Source: an uncultured Carboxylicivirga sp. (GTDB lineage Bacteria > Bacteroidota > Bacteroidia > Bacteroidales > Marinilabiliaceae). From it: 64,000 nt of DNA. Below the pieces are notes generated by a model. It worked only from the letters and a program-made list of their open reading frames with translations, searched no databases and was not told the DNA's origin. A program made the translations under genes and the position numbers. The stretch lies in assembly GCA_947491945.1 (NCBI GenBank), contig CANLLN010000002.1, forward strand, positions 62,001 to 126,000, given 5' to 3'. Each line of letters begins with the position of its first letter. Positions within the stretch are counted from its first letter, which is position 1. Positions 8,189-15,534 of this stretch are shown piece after piece.

Positions 8189-10897
8189 ATGAAATCATTA
8201 AAGACAGCCGTCTTACTTTTATTACTGTTTTTATGCAAAACAGGCAATGCCCAGGAGTTGCAAATGCCGCATGAGGTGAAAATGGGACATTTGAAAAATG
8301 GGATGACCTACTTTATCATCCCGGATGGTAATCCGGGTAAAGTTAAACTGACGATGCTAACTAAAGTGGGCGCACTCCTTGAAAAACCAAACCAGCATGG
8401 TTATGCTCATATGGTAGAGCACATGTTGTTTAAAGGAAGTGAAAACTATCCGGGTAGAGCCTGCCTGGACGAACTGGAATTGATGGGCATGCGTCGTGGA
8501 ATCGATTCTAATGGTTATACAGGGAGTAGTAGTACCCAGTATTTTGTGACTATTCCTGAAAACGATAAAGATTATTTTGAAAGAAGCCTGCGCCTTCTTA
8601 AAGACTGGATGTTCCATTTGCAAATGGATGAAGACATATTGGAAAATGAGAAGAAAGTCATTATTGAAGAAATTAACCGGGCAGGTGGCGATCCGGTTGG
8701 AGCGCCGAATTTAATTGGAACCAGCCTTGAAGGGCATGATCCACTAGGTACGAAGGAATCTGTAAAGTCAGCTTCTATTAATGGATTATACCAATTTTAT
8801 AAAGACAATTATATACCATCTAATATGGCCTTGATTGTACATGGTAAAATGGATCAGAAGTGGGCAGAAAAGCAGATTAAAAGACTATTCTCGAAAGAAA
8901 CGGCTGCCGCAGGTCATGAGCCCAATCGTTACATTAATATTAATAATACAACCGTGGTAAGTGGTCAGTATCCGAAAAAAAATGATCATGCTCCGGATAT
9001 ACTTGTAGTGCAGTTTAAAGATGAGCCCATAGAGGTAATAGATTATAAATCATTTAAGGCCTTTCTTAAAACGAAACTGATGAGCCGTATGCTGGACATG
9101 AGAATAAACCAGTTAATGGGCAACTCAGTTAAAAAGGTTTCGGTGAATATGGGTTCTGTTATTCCTGGTAATTCGGTCTATAATATCAGGTTACAGCTTT
9201 TAAATAATGTGTCTTATAAAGCAGTTTTTGATTCGTTTTGCAAAATGTTAGCACAGGTTCAACAGTATGGTTTCACCCCTGAAGAAATAGAATATGTAAA
9301 CACAATAGAGACACAGTTTTTGGAAAGGCGACGTAAGATTAAGCCTGATATGATTAATAAAGTGCAAAACTTTTTTATTAGCGGGAATATGCCTATCGAG
9401 ACAGAGCAATATGAGAATTTTACACTTAAAGCCTTGAAAGAAATAACTGCAGACGATTATCTGGCCTTGTTTAATCATATGCTTGATTTGGAAAAGACGA
9501 TCCTGTACAACGGAACAAGCACTGCCTGTTCTCCGGATTTTAATGAAACTGCCATTCTTGGTAAACTAAAGCTTCTAGATACCATTTCAACACCGGAATT
9601 TGTGTTTGAGGGTAAATTAGCAGTGCAGAGAAAGCCAAAGGAAGTAAGAAGTTTTCAATTGGAGACTCGTAATATTGCCGTGATAAGAAAAGAGAAACAA
9701 TTGGATGAGGGCTTAAAAGTATTGACTTATCCTTCAGGAGTAAAGGTAGTGCTATACGATTCAAATGACGAAAAGGCTACTGTAAAAATGATTTCGGCAA
9801 AGGGCTTGAGTTATCTTCCAGTCGAAGAACGAAATAGTTATGAAAAGTCCATCCGCTATATGATTTCAGCTTATGGTAAATATGATGATAAAGAAGCCAG
9901 AGTAATTGAGAGAAGCAGGGGCATCACAAAAAAGACATCCATCGATGACTATTTTTATGAATTAAACGTGAATAGTAAATCAGTAGATTTGGAAGAATCG
10001 TTGAAGTGTTTCAACTTGCTGATTGCAGAACCGAACTATCCGGAAGCCAAAGAAGTGATGAAAGCTTTAGAGCGGAGGAACAAAAGAAAAAAAGTGAATG
10101 ACGATGCCAATAATAATGTTGAGGCAGCGTTAAGCGAAGCATTGGTGAAGCGTTTATACGAATACGACCGCAACATAAAAAACCAAATTGGAGAAGCTAT
10201 TATACTGGTAGAAGGCAATTTACCTGATAATATCGAAGCAATTGTTTCACAATACATTGGAAGTTTGCCATCAACAAAAACAAGTGAGTTAAATAACATT
10301 GATGCGGATGGAATAATACCTGATTCTATCATCTATAACCCAATAGCTTGGAAACAGGATTTGTCTAAGATAGCTTATAATTTTAGAAAGCCATCTGAAA
10401 AAACACTCACGCTTCAGGATGAGTTACTACTGCAAGGTGTTAAGGAGTACGCGCATTTAAAAATGTTCAGTGTCATCAGAGAAAAGTATGGATTAGTATA
10501 TGCTACCGGAAGGAATGCAGAGGTTTATAAGGTGCCTTTTAATTATAGTATGCTCAGACTGGCTTTTATGACCGATACATCCAATATCGAACGGGCATAT
10601 GATATAATGACAAATGAAGTTTTGGCCCCATTGGATAAAGCCGTGCTAAGCGATATTGAGTTACAAAAGATAAAGGCCTTGGTACGTAGTTTATACGTAA
10701 TGTCTTTTTATGAAGATCAGCGCATAAGAGATAAATGGCTAAAAGCTTATCTGAAATATGGTAAAGTGTATTCTGCAAAAGAGTTGGATTCTATAATTAA
10801 AGCGTTAAGCCCTAGGAAATTAGAAAAATACCTGCATGAAATAATTGATTTGGAGCGATTTGAGTTAAAGATACATTTGCCTGAAGAAATGATCTGA
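8189..10897 (+). CDS. M16 family zinc peptidase 1 (insulinase/pitrilysin type)
   Basis: 902 residues from the ATG at 8189, which begins a signal peptide (MKSLKTAVLLLLLFLCKTGNAQ); the upstream ATG at 8090 would bury it behind 33 residues. The N-terminal M16 domain has the inverted zinc motif HxxEH (H74, E77, H78 in AHMVEHMLF) and the third ligand near E154 in ENEKKVIIEE, so it should be active. A second, non-catalytic M16 domain follows from about residue 520 (LDEGLKVLTYPSGVKVVLYD). M16 enzymes degrade short unfolded peptides inside a closed chamber; here in the periplasm. A second M16 gene lies at 15535, on the far side of three thioredoxin-like genes. Confidence 0.88.
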   Translation: MKSLKTAVLLLLLFLCKTGNAQELQMPHEVKMGHLKNGMTYFIIPDGNPGKVKLTMLTKVGALLEKPNQHGYAHMVEHMLFKGSENYPGRACLDELELMGMRRGIDSNGYTGSSSTQYFVTIPENDKDYFERSLRLLKDWMFHLQMDEDILENEKKVIIEEINRAGGDPVGAPNLIGTSLEGHDPLGTKESVKSASINGLYQFYKDNYIPSNMALIVHGKMDQKWAEKQIKRLFSKETAAAGHEPNRYININNTTVVSGQYPKKNDHAPDILVVQFKDEPIEVIDYKSFKAFLKTKLMSRMLDMRINQLMGNSVKKVSVNMGSVIPGNSVYNIRLQLLNNVSYKAVFDSFCKMLAQVQQYGFTPEEIEYVNTIETQFLERRRKIKPDMINKVQNFFISGNMPIETEQYENFTLKALKEITADDYLALFNHMLDLEKTILYNGTSTACSPDFNETAILGKLKLLDTISTPEFVFEGKLAVQRKPKEVRSFQLETRNIAVIRKEKQLDEGLKVLTYPSGVKVVLYDSNDEKATVKMISAKGLSYLPVEERNSYEKSIRYMISAYGKYDDKEARVIERSRGITKKTSIDDYFYELNVNSKSVDLEESLKCFNLLIAEPNYPEAKEVMKALERRNKRKKVNDDANNNVEAALSEALVKRLYEYDRNIKNQIGEAIILVEGNLPDNIEAIVSQYIGSLPSTKTSELNNIDADGIIPDSIIYNPIAWKQDLSKIAYNFRKPSEKTLTLQDELLLQGVKEYAHLKMFSVIREKYGLVYATGRNAEVYKVPFNYSMLRLAFMTDTSNIERAYDIMTNEVLAPLDKAVLSDIELQKIKALVRSLYVMSFYEDQRIRDKWLKAYLKYGKVYSAKELDSIIKALSPRKLEKYLHEIIDLERFELKIHLPEEMI

Positions 10898-11000
10898 GTG
10901 TGATTCATAAAAGATAGTATCCTATAGAGGGACTTATTATCATGTTCACATTACGCAAACAGTAATAGCTTTTTAAAGGTTTGGATTGATTTTAGTTTGT

Positions 11001-11034
11001 AAGTTGCAATGGTTCTACCCTTGCAACTTTTTTG
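11001..11034 (+). terminator. Terminator after M16 peptidase 1
   Basis: Perfect 9-base stem AAGTTGCAA / TTGCAACTT with an 11-base loop, followed by TTTTT; about 100 bases after the stop codon. Confidence 0.75.
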
Positions 11035-11043
11035 TATGCACCC

Positions 11044-11071
11044 TGTCACTCTGCTAGCATATTCATGCGTC
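11044..11071 (+). promoter_or_regulatory. ECF-type promoter motif, site C
   Basis: TGTCAC at 11044-11049, 17 bases, GCGTC at 11067-11071 followed by CTTAATT. It starts ten bases after the terminator of the previous unit and precedes the first thioredoxin-like gene. Confidence 0.55.
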
Positions 11072-11084
11072 CTTAATTAAATGT

Positions 11085-11093
11085 AAAGGAGGT
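11085..11093 (+). promoter_or_regulatory. Perfect Shine-Dalgarno sequence upstream of thioredoxin-like gene 1
   Basis: AAAGGAGGT is fully complementary to the 3' end of 16S rRNA and lies 11 bases before the ATG at 11105. Such sites are rare in Bacteroidota, and it favours 11105 over the ATG at 11147 as the start, or marks a short leader. Confidence 0.45.
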
Positions 11094-11104
11094 TTTCTGA
11101 AAGG

Positions 11105-12481
11105 ATGAAATGCCTTTATAATCAAAATATCATTAAAATAATCTTTATGAAAAAAATAGCTATAGCTTTATTAATGTGCCTTTCAATAATCGGAGCTGAT
11201 CTGTATGCGCAGGGGATCAATTTTGAGCATATTACATTTGAAGAGGCATTGGTCAAGGCTAAGAAAGAAAATAAATTAATTTTTATTGATTTTTACACAG
11301 TCTGGTGTGCCCCATGTAAAATGTTGGCCAAAACAGTTTTTCCAGATTCAAAAGTGGGTGAATTATTCAACAAAGAGTTTATCAACCTTAAACTCGATGC
11401 AGAAAAAGAAGGCCGGGAAATAGCGAAAAACTACAAGGTCGATGCTTATCCAACACTGCTTTTCGTTAACGGAGATGGAGACATGCTTTATCGAAAAGTG
11501 GGCGGAATAAATATCGATCAATTTTTGGCTATGGGACATGATGTTATAAAAACAGCCAATAGTGATTACAGCTTGTTGAGTTTACAAGAAATGTTTCCAC
11601 AAAAGCAAAATGATGAAAAGTTTCTGCGGATATACATCGATAGGATGATAGAGTACGGCCAGAATCCTGCTGATGGTATTGAAGCCTGGTTAAAGATTCA
11701 AACTGAGATAAAAGAGAATGGTGTGGATATGTTTGAGTTTATGCTCAAATATGTGAAATACATGCAAGTGGATGGTAAAGCCGAGGAAATATTAATTAGC
11801 AATTATGATGAGTTTTTTGATATTGCTACCCGTCAGGAAGAAGGCGTTCTTAAAAAGATGCAATCCAAAATGGTGAATAATACTGGAACTGCCGCCTATG
11901 CTCAAAAAGATCCTCAATTAATGCGTGCTTTCATCAACAATTGGAAAGAGTTGCACGGCGAAGATGCTAACATGGAGGCCTTAACGCAGTATGAACTGGA
12001 CTACCTATTATTTGCAAAGGATATTGATGCCTATAAAGCAATGGCCGAGGCTTATATGGATAGTATTATGTCGGCTAAAAGCCTGCAGCAAATCAGGCAG
12101 GAAGACAAGGCATATTATGAGCACTACAAGGCTAATAAGTATAGACCAAGTCTTATTGCTAACTCTATCCTTAATAACCTTGAAAAAGGACGTGAAGCGC
12201 GGAAACAAACCAAGATCATAGAAAAAACAGGCTTCAGTTATTTAAAATATTGTGAGAGTAAAAAGGACTTTAAACGTCTGCATTCGTGGATTGACTATGG
12301 TGCGCAATTGGTACCGGGTGATTATAATATGGATAACCTGAGGGCAAGCGTACTGAATAAACAAGGCAAGACTAAAAAGGCCATTCAATACAAGGAGCAA
12401 GCATTAAATAAGTTGCCGGAGCGCGATAAAAAAAGAGGCGTTATAGAGCGACAGCTTAATGAATTGAAAAGCGATCAATAG
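11105..12481 (+). CDS. Thioredoxin-like periplasmic protein 1 (WCAPC)
   Basis: 458 residues from 11105, or 444 from 11147. The shorter form has the cleaner signal peptide (MKKIAIALLMCLSIIGADLYAQ), the longer one the perfect Shine-Dalgarno sequence; I keep the longer and leave it open. The thioredoxin domain follows the signal: FIDFYTVWCAPCKMLAKTVF with the CxxC, and AYPTLLF with the cis-Pro. About 300 mainly helical residues follow, ending in a TPR-like segment (ASVLNKQGKTKKAIQYKEQA). It should act in the periplasm as a disulfide reductase or oxidase. Two close relatives follow at 12497 and 14035, so this is a tandem paralog family. The first two genes are 15 bases apart and form one unit. 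Confidence 0.85.
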   Translation: MKCLYNQNIIKIIFMKKIAIALLMCLSIIGADLYAQGINFEHITFEEALVKAKKENKLIFIDFYTVWCAPCKMLAKTVFPDSKVGELFNKEFINLKLDAEKEGREIAKNYKVDAYPTLLFVNGDGDMLYRKVGGINIDQFLAMGHDVIKTANSDYSLLSLQEMFPQKQNDEKFLRIYIDRMIEYGQNPADGIEAWLKIQTEIKENGVDMFEFMLKYVKYMQVDGKAEEILISNYDEFFDIATRQEEGVLKKMQSKMVNNTGTAAYAQKDPQLMRAFINNWKELHGEDANMEALTQYELDYLLFAKDIDAYKAMAEAYMDSIMSAKSLQQIRQEDKAYYEHYKANKYRPSLIANSILNNLEKGREARKQTKIIEKTGFSYLKYCESKKDFKRLHSWIDYGAQLVPGDYNMDNLRASVLNKQGKTKKAIQYKEQALNKLPERDKKRGVIERQLNELKSDQ

Positions 12482-12496
12482 TTAAAAATTAAACCA

Positions 12497-13825
12497 ATGA
12501 AAAAATTATATAGTACAATTTTATTAGTACTTACGGTTGTAAGTGTTGTTGCGCAGGGTATTAATTTCGAAAACAGTAGTCTTTCAGACGCGCTGGCTAA
12601 AGCAAAGGCCGAAAACAAGCTTTTGTTTATTGATGGTTATGCCGTGTGGTGTGGCCCGTGTAAGCACATGGCTAAAACTGTTTTTATGGAAGAAGAAGTA
12701 GGAAAGTACTTTGATGCCCACCTGGTGGCTTTAAAAGTGGATGTTGAACGCGGTGAAGGGCCCACGATTAAGCGAAAATATAATATTAAGGGCTTGCCAG
12801 GATATGTTTTCTTAGATGGAGATGGTAATGTGGTGTATCGCTTCTCTGCGTCGATGCCAACAGATCGTTTTATGAAAGAAGTAAAGTTGGCAGTAAAGTA
12901 CTCAAAAGACTCTCTTAGTTTAGGTCGTTTAGCAGAACGTTATAATACAGAAAAGAATGACGAAGCATTTTTAAAAACATATCTGGCTAAGTTAAAAGAG
13001 AGTAATTCGACTAATTATACCGATGTGCTTGAGCAATATTTAAGCATTCAGAAAAACATTGATGAGTCGAGCCGGGAAATGGTTCTTCTATTGGCCGATC
13101 ATTACGAAGAGATCATATTTGGTGGACGGGCTGATGAGATTATTCAGCGAAATTTTGGGTCGGATGCCTGGAAGCAATATGTGCGTAAAGATATTCGAGA
13201 AGCATTTCAGAAGTTGCCCAAGAGCATGATAGAAAAAACAACCGATTATGCCGTTGCTAAAAAAGACACTGCCATCTTGGAAATGACCATGAGAAGAGCT
13301 GAGAAAGCGGGCGTAAAAGTAGATGATAAGCAGCGTAAAAGAGCCTATACTTATTTTTATGAGAAAGCAGGTATGGGTAAACAGTACAAAGCATTGGTGC
13401 GACAAGATAATGAGGCCTTTATTCAGTCAATTGATGTAGAACAAATGCGCAATGCCTATTTAGATTTGATGAAGCGAAAGGCTGAAGGCGATGCTATAGC
13501 TTTAGCCTCCAGGCCACACTCGGAGCGAATTAGCCATCAAATTTCTGCAATGGTTAATAGTTATGCCAAATTTGCCTGCACAGAACAGGAAAAAAAGGAT
13601 GTAAAACGCTGGATGAAGGTTGCCTACCAAATTATTCCGGGCAATGCTGCTATTACCAGTCAATATGCAACGATTCTCTATAAGCTGGATGAGAACAAGG
13701 AAGAAGCCATTAAACTAATGGAAGAAGCTTATCAGCATGCCTCACAAAAGGACGATAAAAGAAGTCAAGGCATCAAGAAAGATCTGGAACTGATGAAAGC
13801 CGGTGAAAGTATTGTTTTAAAGTAA
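12497..13825 (+). CDS. Thioredoxin-like periplasmic protein 2 (WCGPC)
   Basis: 442 residues with signal peptide MKKLYSTILLVLTVVSVVAQ. The thioredoxin domain has WCGPC (C52, C55) and the cis-Pro strand GLPGYVFLDGDGN. The rest is a helical extension with TPR-like pairs near the end (YATILYKLDENKEEAIKLM). It shares the layout and the GINFE start of the mature protein with its neighbours at 11105 and 14035. The long helical tail is not part of standard TlpA or ResA proteins and may bind a partner, for instance one of the M16 peptidases next door; that is a guess from context. It is followed by a terminator. Confidence 0.87.
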   Translation: MKKLYSTILLVLTVVSVVAQGINFENSSLSDALAKAKAENKLLFIDGYAVWCGPCKHMAKTVFMEEEVGKYFDAHLVALKVDVERGEGPTIKRKYNIKGLPGYVFLDGDGNVVYRFSASMPTDRFMKEVKLAVKYSKDSLSLGRLAERYNTEKNDEAFLKTYLAKLKESNSTNYTDVLEQYLSIQKNIDESSREMVLLLADHYEEIIFGGRADEIIQRNFGSDAWKQYVRKDIREAFQKLPKSMIEKTTDYAVAKKDTAILEMTMRRAEKAGVKVDDKQRKRAYTYFYEKAGMGKQYKALVRQDNEAFIQSIDVEQMRNAYLDLMKRKAEGDAIALASRPHSERISHQISAMVNSYAKFACTEQEKKDVKRWMKVAYQIIPGNAAITSQYATILYKLDENKEEAIKLMEEAYQHASQKDDKRSQGIKKDLELMKAGESIVLK

Positions 13826-13885
13826 TAAGCAAACGCTTTGCCTGAAGAATAAATCATTTTTAAGTTTAATAGTGGTTAATGGTAG

Positions 13886-13926
13886 CGCTTCGGGTCTTAA
13901 TAGTAGATCCGAAGCGTTTTTTTTTT
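13886..13926 (+). terminator. Terminator after thioredoxin-like gene 2
   Basis: 12-base stem CGCTTCGGGTCT / AGATCCGAAGCG (one G-U pair, seven-base loop) followed by ten T. Confidence 0.88.
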
Positions 13927-13935
13927 ATAGCGATT

Positions 13936-13963
13936 TGTCACCCTGTTCCTTCTTATAGAAGTC
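13936..13963 (+). promoter_or_regulatory. ECF-type promoter motif, site D
   Basis: TGTCAC at 13936-13941, 17 bases, AAGTC at 13959-13963 followed by TTAAAAT. The -10 half differs from the other sites in its first two bases. It starts ten bases after the terminator and 99 bases before the third thioredoxin-like gene. Confidence 0.5.
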
Positions 13964-14034
13964 TTAAAATAAAGCAATTCATACCTTTTGGTGACAAGGG
14001 TGAAAAATAAAATATCAATTATAATATAAAGTTT

Positions 14035-15402
14035 ATGAATAAATCTCAAATACTACTGTTGCTGTTCATCTTGATTGGGCCATTGACTTTTTCGCAAGGC
14101 ATCGATTTCCAGCATATTACTTTCGAAGAGGCACTTATAAAGGCACAGAAAGAGGATAAACTCATTTTTATTGATTTCCATACTGCCTGGTGTGGTCCCT
14201 GTAAAAAATTAGCCAAAGGACCGTTTAAGGATTCTTTAGTAGGGGATTATTACAACCGGCATTTTATTAATCTAAAATTAGATGCTGAAAGAGAAGGAAA
14301 GCAAGCGGCAGAGCTTTTTACGGTACGAAGTTATCCAACATTAATATTTGTTGACGGCGACTCCCAAATGGTGTATCGAGGTACAGGGTCAACAATGATT
14401 AAGAGTGGGGGTATGATACCCTTTGCCAAGTTGGCCTTAAAAGCTGCAACAAGCGATGAATATTCACTGGAAGATATGCAGAGGCTTTTTCCTGAAAAAC
14501 TAAACGACGAAGCTTTCTTGAAAAAATACCTCAACATATTGGTTAAATACAAAATGGATCCTATTCAGGCGCTTGATGCCTGGTTAAGTGTGCAAACAGA
14601 TATCGAAGAATCAAGCGGGGAAATGCTAGACCTTTTATTGAAATACGGCCATAGTATTTATTTAGGGTGTCAAGCAGAAACAGTATTGAGAGCCAACTAC
14701 AATCATTATTTAACGATTGTACCAAAGAAAAATAAGATAAGGTTGGAACGAATTGAAAACCTCATCGCTATGACTACACTCAAAAGAGCTTATCATATGC
14801 AGGATCCAGAACTGATGCGGCGTTACTTAGACAAGTGTAAAGAAAATAATATCGGTGCGGCAAAAAATGGGAAATTGGGCTTTTATGAGATGGAGTATTT
14901 AAGGCTTGCTAATAATAATGAGGCTTATAAAAAGGCTGCGGTAGCCTATGTTGATAGTATTATTGACATGAAATCAGTAAAGCAAATTAAAAAGGATGAT
15001 GCTGAGTCTTATAATAAGTTCCTGGAGTTTACTAAAGATAAGTCTGGTGTTTATATTGAGTATAAGCGAAAGATGATGAAACAAGGAAAAATTGCAACTC
15101 GCAATGTTAAGGACATAATGGAAGTCTGCCGCCTCTATTGGTCGCGGTGCGAAACAAAAGAAGATTACAGGCATTTAAAAAGTTGGATTAAATATTGTTA
15201 CAAACTCATTCCGGGATATTGGGAAGTGAACAACCTGGAAGCTGACCTTATTTATACTCAAGGCCAGGTGAAAAAGGCAATCGATTTAAAACAGACAGCC
15301 ATTGATAATGTACCATTTAACTTTAAAAAGAAGCCAAACCTGGAATATCAATTGCAATTAATGAAGCAAGGCAAAACAATAACTGTTGTACCAATTAAGT
15401 AA
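14035..15402 (+). CDS. Thioredoxin-like periplasmic protein 3 (WCGPC)
   Basis: 455 residues with signal peptide MNKSQILLLLFILIGPLTFSQ. FIDFHTAWCGPCKKLAKGPF carries the CxxC (C53, C56); SYPTLIFVDGDSQ has the cis-Pro. It is closest in layout and wording to protein 1 (shared HITFEEAL, KLIFIDF, INLKLDAE segments), so a duplication is plain. The helical C-terminal part ends in a TPR-like helix pair (ADLIYTQGQVKKAIDLKQTA). It is followed after 132 bases by the second M16 gene with no terminator seen between them, so they may share a transcript. Confidence 0.87.
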   Translation: MNKSQILLLLFILIGPLTFSQGIDFQHITFEEALIKAQKEDKLIFIDFHTAWCGPCKKLAKGPFKDSLVGDYYNRHFINLKLDAEREGKQAAELFTVRSYPTLIFVDGDSQMVYRGTGSTMIKSGGMIPFAKLALKAATSDEYSLEDMQRLFPEKLNDEAFLKKYLNILVKYKMDPIQALDAWLSVQTDIEESSGEMLDLLLKYGHSIYLGCQAETVLRANYNHYLTIVPKKNKIRLERIENLIAMTTLKRAYHMQDPELMRRYLDKCKENNIGAAKNGKLGFYEMEYLRLANNNEAYKKAAVAYVDSIIDMKSVKQIKKDDAESYNKFLEFTKDKSGVYIEYKRKMMKQGKIATRNVKDIMEVCRLYWSRCETKEDYRHLKSWIKYCYKLIPGYWEVNNLEADLIYTQGQVKKAIDLKQTAIDNVPFNFKKKPNLEYQLQLMKQGKTITVVPIK

Positions 15403-15468
15403 GGAAAATCGAACTAAGATGTTTGAACTATAGCCATTTGAACAACATAGTTTAAGGCATTAAACGCT

Positions 15469-15504
15469 TGTCGCTACACCGATGCTGATTATAGAAACTT
15501 ATAA
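15469..15504 (+). promoter_or_regulatory. Weak copy of the TGTCAC motif before M16 peptidase 2
   Basis: TGTCGC at 15469-15474 with TATAGAAACTTATAATT after it resembles site D (TATAGAAGTCTTAAAAT) but has one change in the first half and a shifted second half. It may be a weak or decayed site. Confidence 0.25.
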
Positions 15505-15534
15505 TTGAATAATCAACAAAAAAATACAAATAAC

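Noticed and set aside
13986-13997. Minus-strand TGTCACC near 13991
   Set aside because: No GCGTC-like element at the right spacing on that strand; other TGTCAC copies in coding sequence (for example near 29997 and 62579) also lack it.
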